From Paraburkholderia guartelaensis (lineage in GTDB: Bacteria; Pseudomonadota; Gammaproteobacteria; Burkholderiales; Burkholderiaceae): DNA of 64,000 bases. Each line of letters opens with the position of its first letter. The stretch's first letter is position 1. A program made the translations under genes and the position numbers. Below the pieces are notes generated by a model that ran no database searches, was not told the DNA's origin, and was given only the letters and a program-made list of their open reading frames with translations. This document shows positions 18,039-27,079 of this stretch, piece by piece. Location of the stretch: the NCBI RefSeq assembly GCF_004353905.1, contig NZ_SMOD01000043.1, positions 1 through 64,000 on the forward strand, written 5' to 3'.

Positions 18039-19373
18039 ATGTACTGGAACAACAAAGTCATCTGGTCGGAGGGCATGTTCCTTCAGCCGCAGCATCTCCA
18101 GCAGCACGACCGGCACGTCGAGGCGCTGCTCTCGGGGCGCGTGAACGGCCTGCGCGCCTACGGCTGGGGGTTTACGACGCTGGAGATCGACGAGGCGCTG
18201 CTCAAGCTCGGCAAACTGGCGTTGCGCGCGGCGGCAGGCGTGCTGCCAGACGGCACGCCGTTCAACCTGCCCGCAGACGACGATCTGCCCGAGCCGCTCG
18301 ATATCCCCGAAAACGCCGCGAACGTGACCGTCATGCTCGCGCTGCCGGTGCGCCGCGCCGGCGCGCCCGAATCGGGCGGCGACGGGCACGCCGACGATCT
18401 CGCGCGTTACGGCGCGGGGGACTTCGAAGTGCACGACAGCAACGACGCCGACGCGCCCAGCACGTTGCTGCAGATCGGCAAGCTGCGTCTGCGTCTCGCG
18501 CTCGCGCCCGACGTTGCCAACGCGCATGCATGCGCGGGCGTGGTGCACGTGATCGAGCGCCGCAGCGACGGCCGCGTCGTGCTCGACGACGACTATTGCG
18601 CGCCGTGCCTCGACTATCGCGTGGCGGGGCGCCTTGCGCGTTTCTCGACCGAGCTGGGCGGGCTCCTTCAACAGCGCGGTGAAGCGCTCGCCGGGCGTCT
18701 CGCACAACCCGACGGCGCGGGTATGGCCGAAATCGCGGATTTCCTGCTGCTGCAGATCGTCAATCGCGCGCAGCCGCTCGTCACTCACTTCAATGCCATG
18801 GATGGTTTGCATCCCGAAGCGTTCTATCAGTCGTGCATCGCGCTGGCGGGCGAGCTTGCCACGTTCAGCCAGGCTGGGCGGCGGCCACCGACGTTCGCGG
18901 CATACCGGCACGACCGGCTCAAGGAGACCTTCGAACCTGTGATCGACGCGCTGCGGCTCGCGCTTTCGCACGTCGCCGATCCGCAGGTCGTGGCGATTGC
19001 GCTCGAAGAACGCAAATATGGTTTGCGTGTGGCGCGGGTCGCGGACCGCACGCTCTTTGCCGGCGCGACCTTCGTGCTTGCGGTGCGGGCGCAGGTGCCG
19101 GCCGGCACGCTGATCTCCGCGTTCACAAGCCAGGTGAAGATCGGCAGCATCGAGAAGATCCGCGATCTCGTGAACTTGCAGTTGCCAGGCATCGCGTTGC
19201 GCGCGCTGGCGGTCGCGCCGCGCCAGTTGCCGTTCCACGCGGGCTACAGCTATTTCGAACTCGACGACCAGAACGAAGCATGGGCGACGCTTGCCGCTTC
19301 GGCGGGCATGGCGCTGCACGTGGCGGGCGAGTTCCCCGGGCTCGCCATGGAACTCTGGGCCATCCGTCATTGA
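18039..19373 (+). CDS. tssK: T6SS baseplate-membrane linker TssK
   Basis: This 444-residue protein links the baseplate to the membrane complex. The start is set at ATG 18039, where the protein opens MYWNNKVIWSEGMFLQPQHL, the conserved TssK N-terminus; the frame itself is open from 17898. The C-terminal GYSYFELD block is also typical. It follows the FHA gene by only 8 bp. In many loci a tssJ lipoprotein gene lies between fha and tssK; none is present here. Confidence 0.93.
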   Translation: MYWNNKVIWSEGMFLQPQHLQQHDRHVEALLSGRVNGLRAYGWGFTTLEIDEALLKLGKLALRAAAGVLPDGTPFNLPADDDLPEPLDIPENAANVTVMLALPVRRAGAPESGGDGHADDLARYGAGDFEVHDSNDADAPSTLLQIGKLRLRLALAPDVANAHACAGVVHVIERRSDGRVVLDDDYCAPCLDYRVAGRLARFSTELGGLLQQRGEALAGRLAQPDGAGMAEIADFLLLQIVNRAQPLVTHFNAMDGLHPEAFYQSCIALAGELATFSQAGRRPPTFAAYRHDRLKETFEPVIDALRLALSHVADPQVVAIALEERKYGLRVARVADRTLFAGATFVLAVRAQVPAGTLISAFTSQVKIGSIEKIRDLVNLQLPGIALRALAVAPRQLPFHAGYSYFELDDQNEAWATLAASAGMALHVAGEFPGLAMELWAIRH

Positions 19374-19398
19374 AGCCATGCGTGGAGGAACTCTTTCC

Positions 19399-20751
19399 AT
19401 GACCGATAACACGAACGCACCGCTCGACGATGCGGACTATCTCGACGCTGCGCGCACGATCCGCATGCCGATGCCGGGGCGCAAGCGCGAACGCTCGGCC
19501 GGCGCCGAAGCGCAGGCCACGCCGCAGCCCAAGCCGCAAGCCGCCGAGCCGGCACTCACACCGCTCGATGCCTCGATCGCCGGGCGCAACCCGCTGCTGC
19601 GGGCGGCCAATCCGCTGCTGGAACTGGCGCTGCCGCTGCGCCGCCTGCCGAGCCACCCGGATCTCGACACGCTGCGCGCGCAACTGATCCAGATGGTGCG
19701 CCGCTTCGAGGCCGACGGCCGAGCCTTCGGCGTGCCCGACACGCAGCTCGGCCCGGCGCGATATTGCCTGTGCACCTTCATCGACGAGGCCATTGCAGCG
19801 ACGCCGTGGGGCGCAGGGGTCTGGGGCCGCAGGAGCCTGCTCGTGACGTTTCACAACGAGGCTTCGGGCGGCGAGCGGCTCTTCGTCATCCTGCAGCGGC
19901 TCGCGCAAACACCCGCTGCCGACATCGACCTGCTCGAACTGATCTACGTGATCCTCGCGCTTGGCTTCGACGGGCGCTACCGGCTCATCGAAGGCGGCAA
20001 GCGGCAGCTCGACGAGATTCGCGAACGCCTCGAACAGATGATCCGCGCGCAACGCGGCCCCGTCGAGCGCGCGCTGTCGCCGCACTGGCAGCCCGCTGAG
20101 CACGCGCGCGAGCGGACGCTGGGTTTCGTGCCGCTGTGGGTCGCGCTGGCGTTCGCAGCCCTCGTGTTGATGGCCACGAGCCTCGTGCTCGGGCTGCGTA
20201 TCAACGCGTTCTCCGACCCGGTGTTCGAGGCGATACGCGGCATTCGCGTGGCACCTGCGCCCGTACTCGCGGCAAAGATGCAGGCCGCGCCGAAGTTCGC
20301 GTCGGCGCTCGATGGCTTTCTCGCGCCGGAGATCGCGCAAGGGTTGGTCACGGTGGGCGAATCGGGGGACCGCACGACCGTGACCATCAACAACAGCGCC
20401 GAAGGCACGCAAATCTTCGCGTCCGGCAGCGCCGAACTCGACCCGCATTTTGTGCCGCTCGTGCAGCGCATCGGCGAGGCGCTGGCGGACAAGCCGGGCA
20501 ATGTCGTCGTGATCGGGCACACGGACGACCAGCGCATCGTGTCGGCGCGCTTTCCCTCCAACGTCGCGCTCTCGCAGGCGCGTGCGGAGACGGTGCGCGC
20601 GATTCTCGCCGCGCACCTCGCGGACCCTGCGCGCGTGAGCGCCGAAGGCCGCGGCGATACCGAGCCGGTCGCATCGAACGAAACCGCTGCGGGCCGCGCG
20701 CGCAACCGCCGCGTAACCATCGCCATTCTTGCGCCGGGAGCCGCGCCATGA
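19399..20751 (+). CDS. tssL: T6SS membrane protein TssL (DotU) with C-terminal OmpA domain
   Basis: This 450-residue inner-membrane protein opens with a disordered Pro/Ala-rich N-terminus. A DotU domain (about residues 55-240) includes the CTFIDEAIAATPWG block, and a single membrane helix lies at about 246-268. An OmpA-like peptidoglycan-binding domain (about 335-450) has VVVIGHTDDQRI and a C-terminal AAGRARNRRVTIAI. It anchors the T6SS trans-envelope complex. A GGAGGAA ribosome site precedes ATG 19399 by about 9 bases. The gene follows tssK by 25 bp and overlaps tssM by 4 bp. Confidence 0.93.
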   Translation: MTDNTNAPLDDADYLDAARTIRMPMPGRKRERSAGAEAQATPQPKPQAAEPALTPLDASIAGRNPLLRAANPLLELALPLRRLPSHPDLDTLRAQLIQMVRRFEADGRAFGVPDTQLGPARYCLCTFIDEAIAATPWGAGVWGRRSLLVTFHNEASGGERLFVILQRLAQTPAADIDLLELIYVILALGFDGRYRLIEGGKRQLDEIRERLEQMIRAQRGPVERALSPHWQPAEHARERTLGFVPLWVALAFAALVLMATSLVLGLRINAFSDPVFEAIRGIRVAPAPVLAAKMQAAPKFASALDGFLAPEIAQGLVTVGESGDRTTVTINNSAEGTQIFASGSAELDPHFVPLVQRIGEALADKPGNVVVIGHTDDQRIVSARFPSNVALSQARAETVRAILAAHLADPARVSAEGRGDTEPVASNETAAGRARNRRVTIAILAPGAAP

Positions 20752-23700
20752 AGTGGATTCAGTGGTTCAGAAAGCCCGCTGTCGTCACGTTTGCGGGCGT
20801 ACTGGCGCTTTGTGCGCTGGTCTGGTTCGAAGGGCCGCTCGTGGCGTTCAACGGCACGGCGCCGCTCGAGAGCAGCGCCAGGCGTTGGAGTGTGATCGCG
20901 CTCATCCTCGCGTGCTGGGCGCTTTATTGGGGCATCCGTTTTGCAAAAGCGCGCATCGCCAGTTCGACGTTCGTGCAGAGCCTCGTTGCGGATGCACTCG
21001 ACCCGGCGAAGCACGCACCCGACCCCGCGCGCAAGGCGGCCGACGCCGACGTCGCGGCACTGCGCACGCGCTTCGAAGCGGCGCTGAAGACACTGCGCGA
21101 TTCGCGCGCGCCTGCCGGCGGCGCGCGCGGCATGCGGCGCATGTTCGCGTGGTTCGCCCCTCGCCGCGAAACGCTCTACGACTTGCCGTGGTATCTCTTC
21201 GTCGGCGCGCCAGGCGCGGGTAAGACGACTGCGCTTGCGCACTCGGGGCTGCGCTTCCCGCTCGCGGACCGGCTTGGCGCGCAGGCGGTGGGCGGCGTGG
21301 GCGGCACGCGCAACTGCGACTGGTGGTTCACGGACCACGCCGTGTTGCTCGACACGGCGGGCCGCTTCACCACGCAAGACAGCCACGAGCAGGCCGATCG
21401 CGGCGCATGGCTCGGCTTTCTCGGGCTGCTGCGCAAGTACCGGCCGCGCCGTCCGCTCGACGGCGTGATGGCCGTGGTTTCGGCCGCCGATCTGCTGCAA
21501 CAGTCCGACGCCGAGCGTGCCACCTATGCCGCCGCAATCCGCGAGCGTCTTTCCGAACTGAACCAGCAACTCGGTGTGCACTTGCCGGTGTATGTCGTCG
21601 TGACGAAAACCGACATGCTTGCAGGCTTCTCCGAGTATTTCGACGACTTCGGGCGCGACGAGCGCGAGCAGGTGTGGGGTATGACGTTCCCGCTCGCATC
21701 GGAGAACGAGGCGGGCGAAGGCAGTGCGCCGCTCGCGCGGTTCTCCGAAGAGTTCGGCTTGCTGCACGCGCAACTGCAAGGCCGCGTGCTGCAACGGATG
21801 CAGCAGGAAACCGACCCGCGGCGTCGCGCGCTGATCTATGCCTTCCCGCAGCAGTTCGCGGGCATCGAGCGCGCGTTGCGGCGGTTTCTCGAAGAGGCAT
21901 TCGGCGAGTCTCGTTTCGCTCGCGCGCCGTCGCTGCGCGGCGTGTACTTCACGAGCGGCACGCAGAGCGGACGTCCACTCGACCGCATGATGAGCGCGAT
22001 GGCCGCATCGCTCGGCTTGAGCCGCGAGGTGGTGATGGCGGACGCCTCGAGCGGCCGCGCGTATTTCGTCAAGCGGCTGCTGCGCGACGTGATCTTCGCC
22101 GAACAGGGCATCGCGGGCAGCGATCCGCGCGCGGTGCGGCGACGCACGCGCTTTCAGCAGGCGGCGATCGCAGGCATCGCCGTGTTGCTGGCGGCGGGAC
22201 TGATCGCCCTGATCGCGAGCGATCGCGCAAATCGCCGCTTCGTCGATGAAAGCCGTCAGCAGATCGCCGCGCTCGCCGAGCTTGCGAAGAAAACCAGTGC
22301 GGGCGACAGTCCGCTTGCGGTCCTGCCGCTGCTCGACGCCGCGCGCGATTTGCCCGGCGGCGAAGCGGAGCGCGCTTCGCGTGACACGCTGTGGTGGGCG
22401 GGCCTGGGCCTCGATCAGCGCCAGAAGCTCGGTCTCGAAGCGCAGCGTCTGTATCAGCGCCTGCTGCGGCAGACCTTGCTGCCGATCGTCGTGCAACGCA
22501 TGGAGGACGAGCTTCGCCGCGGCAGCACGGAAGACCCCGCCACGCTCTATGAAGCCCTGCGCGCGTACCTGATGCTGGGCGACCCGACGCATTTCGACCC
22601 GGACGCGTTGCAGGTCTGGGCGCTGCGTACCTGGCGCACGGGTTCGATGAAAGACGCGAGCGACGCGCAGCGCGCCGACATCGAGCAGCATTTGCAGGCC
22701 TTGTTCCGACGTGGCGAGTTCGATGCGAACTTGCCGCTCGATCAGAACCTGATCGCGCAGGCGCGCGCCGTGCTCAATCGCGTGCCGCTCGCGCAGCGCC
22801 TGGATGGCCGTATCGACCAGCAACTCGCGCAACTGCGCCTGCCGGATTTCAGCGTGGCGAAAGCGGCGGGGCCGAGCGGGCAGATCGTGTTCGTGAGAAA
22901 GAGCGGTGCGCCGCTCACGCAAGGTATAGAGGGCGCCTACACGCGTGCGGGCTTCGAGGCGTTCGTGCGCTTGCGCGAAGAGGCGCTCGCCAATCTGTCG
23001 AAGGACGACTGGGTGCTCGGCGCGGGCCAGACGCATACGGATGCGCAAAGCACCGACGCATTGCGCGCGGCGCTCACGCGGCTCTACAGCGAGGAGGCGA
23101 TCCGCCAGTGGGACGCGTTGCTTGCCGATATCGCCGTCGTGCCGTTCAGCGCGCCGGATCAGGGCGCGCGCATCGCGAACCTGCTCGGCTCGGCGACTTC
23201 GCCGTTGCGCGCGCTGATTCAGGCCGTCGCGCGCGAAACGACCTTCACGCCGCCTGCCGCCGCACCCGGCAAGCTCGACGCGCTCGAAAAGCGCATAGGC
23301 GCGGGGGCGGAGCAGCCTGCCGCGCCGACACCCGTCGATACGCATTTTCAGGCGCTGCACGATCTAGCGGGCGCGGCGCTGGACGAGTACATCAACGCGC
23401 TCAAGGACGCAGCAGCGACGCTGCAGGCGGAAGACACGGCGCGCAGGCAGGCGCTGCCGCCGCCCGCCACGGGGCCGCTCGACCGCCTGAAGCTGCTCTC
23501 GCAGAACGCGCCCGCACCGCTCGCGGCGGTGCTGCAAGGCGTAGCGGGCAATGCTGATACCGTGCAGATCCAGGGCCAGCGTGCGCAACTGCAAACGCTT
23601 TGGGCCACGACCGTCGCGCCCGCGTGCAAGCAGGCGCTCGACGGCCGTTACCCGCTCGTGAGGACCTCGACGCGCGACGCCGCGCCCGACGACTTCGCGC

Positions 23701-24272
23701 GCGTGCTGGCGCCTGGCGGCTTGATCGACGCGTTCTTCCAGAAGAATCTGCAGAATCGGGTGGATACGTCCGGCGCGGTGTGGAAGTGGCGGCCCGAAGC
23801 GAAAGCCCTCGGCATGTCCGACGACGTGCCGGTGGCGTTCCAGCGTGCGGCGACGTTGCGGGACGCTTTGTTTCGCGATGGCGGCCGCGACGTTTCCGTG
23901 CATTTCTCGGCGAAGGTGGTTTCGCTCGATCCTTCGCTGAAGCGCTTCGTGCTCGATATCGACGGTACCCAACTGAGCGCGACGAGTGATGCGCCCAACG
24001 CCACCGCCGCATTCCAGTGGCCGAGCGGGAAGGGCACGGGGCAGGCGCATGTCGAACTCGATCCCGCGACGACGACGCCGCCTCGCGCGGACGGACCCTG
24101 GGCGCTGTTCCATCTGCTCGACGCCGCGCGTATCGAGCAGGCCGGACAGGCCGATCATTTCAACGCGACGTTCGACGACGGCAAGGTCAAGCTCGCGCTG
24201 GTCGCCGGCAGCGTGGAGAATCCGTTGCGCGCGGGCGTGCTCACTGGCTTTCGTTGTCCGGCCTCGCTATGA
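20748..24272 (+). CDS. tssM: T6SS membrane core protein TssM (IcmF)
   Basis: This 1174-residue inner-membrane protein has two N-terminal membrane helices (about residues 12-28 and 45-62) and a cytoplasmic GTPase-like domain with Walker A GAPGAGKTT (Lys159). A third helix lies at about 472-491, and the large periplasmic part carries the IcmF-related and C-terminal DUF1215-type regions. Its start overlaps tssL and its stop overlaps tagF, each by 4 bp. TssM normally contacts the TssJ lipoprotein through its periplasmic C-terminus; no tssJ is found in this window. A very long open frame on the opposite strand is a GC-driven shadow. Confidence 0.93.
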   Translation: MKWIQWFRKPAVVTFAGVLALCALVWFEGPLVAFNGTAPLESSARRWSVIALILACWALYWGIRFAKARIASSTFVQSLVADALDPAKHAPDPARKAADADVAALRTRFEAALKTLRDSRAPAGGARGMRRMFAWFAPRRETLYDLPWYLFVGAPGAGKTTALAHSGLRFPLADRLGAQAVGGVGGTRNCDWWFTDHAVLLDTAGRFTTQDSHEQADRGAWLGFLGLLRKYRPRRPLDGVMAVVSAADLLQQSDAERATYAAAIRERLSELNQQLGVHLPVYVVVTKTDMLAGFSEYFDDFGRDEREQVWGMTFPLASENEAGEGSAPLARFSEEFGLLHAQLQGRVLQRMQQETDPRRRALIYAFPQQFAGIERALRRFLEEAFGESRFARAPSLRGVYFTSGTQSGRPLDRMMSAMAASLGLSREVVMADASSGRAYFVKRLLRDVIFAEQGIAGSDPRAVRRRTRFQQAAIAGIAVLLAAGLIALIASDRANRRFVDESRQQIAALAELAKKTSAGDSPLAVLPLLDAARDLPGGEAERASRDTLWWAGLGLDQRQKLGLEAQRLYQRLLRQTLLPIVVQRMEDELRRGSTEDPATLYEALRAYLMLGDPTHFDPDALQVWALRTWRTGSMKDASDAQRADIEQHLQALFRRGEFDANLPLDQNLIAQARAVLNRVPLAQRLDGRIDQQLAQLRLPDFSVAKAAGPSGQIVFVRKSGAPLTQGIEGAYTRAGFEAFVRLREEALANLSKDDWVLGAGQTHTDAQSTDALRAALTRLYSEEAIRQWDALLADIAVVPFSAPDQGARIANLLGSATSPLRALIQAVARETTFTPPAAAPGKLDALEKRIGAGAEQPAAPTPVDTHFQALHDLAGAALDEYINALKDAAATLQAEDTARRQALPPPATGPLDRLKLLSQNAPAPLAAVLQGVAGNADTVQIQGQRAQLQTLWATTVAPACKQALDGRYPLVRTSTRDAAPDDFARVLAPGGLIDAFFQKNLQNRVDTSGAVWKWRPEAKALGMSDDVPVAFQRAATLRDALFRDGGRDVSVHFSAKVVSLDPSLKRFVLDIDGTQLSATSDAPNATAAFQWPSGKGTGQAHVELDPATTTPPRADGPWALFHLLDAARIEQAGQADHFNATFDDGKVKLALVAGSVENPLRAGVLTGFRCPASL

Positions 24273-24829
24273 ACGCAGCATCTCGAATCGACGCCGGTTT
24301 TTACGGCAAGGTCCGCACGCACGGCGATTTCGTCGGGCGCGGCCTTTCCGCCGCTTTCGTCGGCCGTTGGGACGCGTGGCTGCAACGCGGTCTGCTGGCC
24401 GCGCGCGAACGCCATGCCGGAGGCTGGCTCGATCGCTATCTGGAGATGCCCGTGTGGCGCTTTTCGGCTCCGCCCTCCGTGATCGACGACTGCGCGTGCA
24501 CCGGCGTGCTCATGCCAGGCATCGACGCCGTGGGGCGCTATTTTCCATTCGTGATCGCGCGGCAGATCGAAGGCGCAGCGCGTGCCGTCGATTCGCGCTG
24601 GCACGTCGAGGCATGTGCGCTTGCCCTCTCGACGCTGGCGCCTTCGTTTTCGCTAACGGCGTTCGAGTCGAAACTTGCTACGCTGCACGAGCAGCCAGTC
24701 GCGTTGGCATCGTGCGAAGGCGTCAGCATGTGGTGGACTCAGGAGGATGGCGCAACGCATCGACACGAGGGGGCGCTCGATGCGAGCTTGTTCCTGGATC
24801 TGCTCGAAGCCTATGACATCGCACGCTAG
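24269..24829 (+). CDS. tagF: T6SS-associated protein TagF
   Basis: This 186-residue cytoplasmic protein is the last gene of the T6SS operon and overlaps tssM by 4 bp. It begins MNAASRIDAGFYGKVRTHGD, followed by FVGRGLS, the TagF (PF09867) hallmark, and RWDAWLQ soon after. In Pseudomonas, TagF blocks the T6SS by sequestering Fha and acts separately from or against threonine phosphorylation. Its stop overlaps the stop of the convergent kinase gene by 4 bp. Confidence 0.88.
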   Translation: MNAASRIDAGFYGKVRTHGDFVGRGLSAAFVGRWDAWLQRGLLAARERHAGGWLDRYLEMPVWRFSAPPSVIDDCACTGVLMPGIDAVGRYFPFVIARQIEGAARAVDSRWHVEACALALSTLAPSFSLTAFESKLATLHEQPVALASCEGVSMWWTQEDGATHRHEGALDASLFLDLLEAYDIAR

Positions 24830-26163
24830 TCGCTGTCGACATCCCATTCGCGGCGCAGCGTTTCGCGGTGCGGCTCCGGCACCGCGTCGAGCAGTTGCGT
24901 GTGGAAGGTGCGCAGATCGGTGGCGCGGGCGGCGGCGCGGCGCGCCACGATACGGGCGATGGGGCCCAGCAGCGTCGAGAGGCGCGAGGCGGCTTCGTTC
25001 ACGCTTTCGGCGCTGACTGTCTGCGGGCCGATCGTGCGCGGCGCGCCCGCGCCTACCGGAATCAATAGCGAATCGAAGTCGCGTCGCGCATCGTCGTTGG
25101 GCAAGTGGGCGCTCAGGCGTTCGCGCAGCGTATCGATGTTCGTCGCCCCTACGCACGCTCGCCGTACCAGCAGCGACGCCACGGGCCCGACATGGCTCGC
25201 CAGGCGCTTCTCCAGATGCGCGACGAGTTCTGGATCGAGCTGGGTCTGCATTGGCGGCGCGGGAAACGGCGATTCGAGAGCCGCCTGCACAAGCACGGTT
25301 CGTTCGGCATCCTCATGGACGTCGGCAGCGAGTGCCGCAAGCAGCGTATCGCGCCATTCGCGGGCACCGGCGTAGCGCCCTTGTGGGCGCTTCTCCATGC
25401 CTTTCATCACCAGTTCGTCAACGTAGGCAGGCAAGCCGGGTACGAGCGCCGAAGGGGGAGGTGGCATCTCATCGAGAATCTTGTGCATCACGGCGCCCGG
25501 CGTTCCCGTGAACGGGCATATGCCGGTGAGCATTTCGTAGAGCACGACTGCGGCGCTAAAGAGATCGGAGCGTGCGTCGACGGCGTCGCCCGTGAACTGC
25601 TCCGGCGACATATAGCTCGGCGTGCCGAGCAGCGTGCCGGTTTGCGTGAGCGTTGACGTGTCGAGCTGCGCGATGCCGAAGTCCGTGACCTTGCATTCGC
25701 CGCGCGGCGAGATGAGCAGATTGGCGGGCTTGACGTCGCGGTGAACGATGCCTGCGCCATGCGCGTAGTCGAGCGCGTCGAGCAGTTGCGCGAACCAGCG
25801 TAGGGCGGCCAGCGGATTCATCCGCGTACCCGCGCGCGCGTGCTGCGCGAGATGCGCAGCGAGGGTTTCGCCGCGCACATATTCCATCGTGATGAAAGCG
25901 GTGTCGCCCGTTTCGCCATAGTCGTACACCGCAACGATGTGCGGATGGGCGAGACGCCCCGCGGCGCGCGCTTCGTTCAGAAAGCGCGCGGTGAGTTCGT
26001 GATCCGCTTCGCCGCCCGCAGGCCGCTGAATAGTCTTGAGCGCCACCTTGCGCTCGATGCGCGGGTCGAACGCCAGATACACCACGCCCATTGCGCCGCG
26101 CCCGAGCACGCGCTCGATCACGTAGCGGTCGAAGGTCGCGGGGATGTCGGCGGAGTGGGACAT
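24826..26163 (-). CDS. Ser/Thr protein kinase next to the T6SS (PpkA-like)
   Basis: This 445-residue protein has a complete Hanks-type kinase domain (about residues 12-275): glycine loop GRGAMG, Lys43 in VALK, catalytic HRDVKPANLL (Asp143), DFG at 161-163 and the SPEQF activation-end motif. It has no membrane helix. The C-terminal part holds two copies of a helical unit of about 50 residues (310-363 and 390-440), each with the core GPxAxxxVRRA. By position it resembles the PpkA kinases that phosphorylate Fha, here likely TagH. It is the last gene of a minus-strand run (fecR-like, haem/HAMP, kinase) and starts 3 bp after the upstream stop. It converges on tagF with a 4-bp overlap. Confidence 0.85.
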   Translation of the reverse strand: MSHSADIPATFDRYVIERVLGRGAMGVVYLAFDPRIERKVALKTIQRPAGGEADHELTARFLNEARAAGRLAHPHIVAVYDYGETGDTAFITMEYVRGETLAAHLAQHARAGTRMNPLAALRWFAQLLDALDYAHGAGIVHRDVKPANLLISPRGECKVTDFGIAQLDTSTLTQTGTLLGTPSYMSPEQFTGDAVDARSDLFSAAVVLYEMLTGICPFTGTPGAVMHKILDEMPPPPSALVPGLPAYVDELVMKGMEKRPQGRYAGAREWRDTLLAALAADVHEDAERTVLVQAALESPFPAPPMQTQLDPELVAHLEKRLASHVGPVASLLVRRACVGATNIDTLRERLSAHLPNDDARRDFDSLLIPVGAGAPRTIGPQTVSAESVNEAASRLSTLLGPIARIVARRAAARATDLRTFHTQLLDAVPEPHRETLRREWDVDSD

Positions 26164-26166
26164 CGC

Positions 26167-27060
26167 TTACGTCTGCTCTTCGTCGAGAATGCGGAACGCT
26201 TCGATGAGGCTGGTCCGCATGCGTCCGAAGGACACCGCAAGCGATGCGATTTCGTCCGATCCGCCCGTTGGCAGCGTGGTCGCATCGAGCTTACCGAGGC
26301 TCATTTCGTCGGCGGCGCGTGACAGCGCACGAATGGGACGCGTGATCAGCATGTGCATCATCACGTTCATGACGATCAGCACGACCGCGAACACGGCGGA
26401 GAGCGAAAGCATGAACGTGCGCCAGACGGCTCGCCCGCGCGCAATGGGCTGCGCCATCGGCACGGAGACGAACTCCGCGCCGATCACCTCGTTCATGGTC
26501 CAGCCGAAGCCGTTCGAGCTGCCGTACTTCTCGATCATCGTCGCGGGCGCGGCGTTCGGCGTGCTATGGCACTGCATGCAGGCAGTGTCGGTAATGCTGC
26601 TGGGCCGCGCGAGGAAGAACGAACGGCCGCCTGGCGCTTCGCGCTGGCCGGTCAGTTCCTTGAGTTCCGGATGATCGTGCAGATGCCGAATGACATCGGT
26701 CTCCCAGTCGGTCGGGCGGTCGCGCGGATTGGTCGGGTTGAGCATCGTGGCGTTGTACGAGAAGTTCGGGAAGTCCTTTCCCAGCAGTTTGAGCATTTCG
26801 ATGGCCGAAAACGCGGGGATCGATTCGGGCACGAAGCTGTACTTGATTTGCGTGGCGAGCAGCGGCGTGACGTGCGCCGCGGTGTAGCTCTGCATCGACG
26901 ATGCGGCGCTCGCGAGGATATTGGCGTCGTGCGCGGTTTCTTCGAGCGCCTGCTTTTGCAGCAGACGGTCGGAGACCACGCCGATCACCACCAGCGCGAT
27001 CGCGAAGATGATCAGGAATACCAGGTTGAATTTGACGCTGAGCGAGAGTCCGGGCTTCAT
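26167..27060 (-). CDS. Membrane sensor with haem-type CxxCH (DUF3365) and HAMP domain
   Basis: This 297-residue protein has a membrane helix at about 10-30. A periplasmic DUF3365 (Tll0287-like) domain carries a CMQCH motif at 161-165, the usual attachment site for c-type haem. A second helix at about 213-239 and a HAMP domain at about 237-290 follow, with only a few residues after it. There is no output domain, so the signal must pass to another protein; the kinase gene starts 3 bp downstream. Redox, oxygen or NO sensing is plausible from the haem motif. The upstream fecR-like gene is 19 bp away. The HAMP family role is established; the coupling to the kinase is my inference. Confidence 0.8.
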   Translation of the reverse strand: MKPGLSLSVKFNLVFLIIFAIALVVIGVVSDRLLQKQALEETAHDANILASAASSMQSYTAAHVTPLLATQIKYSFVPESIPAFSAIEMLKLLGKDFPNFSYNATMLNPTNPRDRPTDWETDVIRHLHDHPELKELTGQREAPGGRSFFLARPSSITDTACMQCHSTPNAAPATMIEKYGSSNGFGWTMNEVIGAEFVSVPMAQPIARGRAVWRTFMLSLSAVFAVVLIVMNVMMHMLITRPIRALSRAADEMSLGKLDATTLPTGGSDEIASLAVSFGRMRTSLIEAFRILDEEQT

Positions 27061-27079
27061 GGCAGTGAAGGGTCGAGCC

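Noticed and set aside
19977..23360. Open frame of 1127 codons antisense to tssL/tssM
   Set aside because: Arg/Ala/His-rich translation with no domain; a GC-bias shadow of tssM codons.
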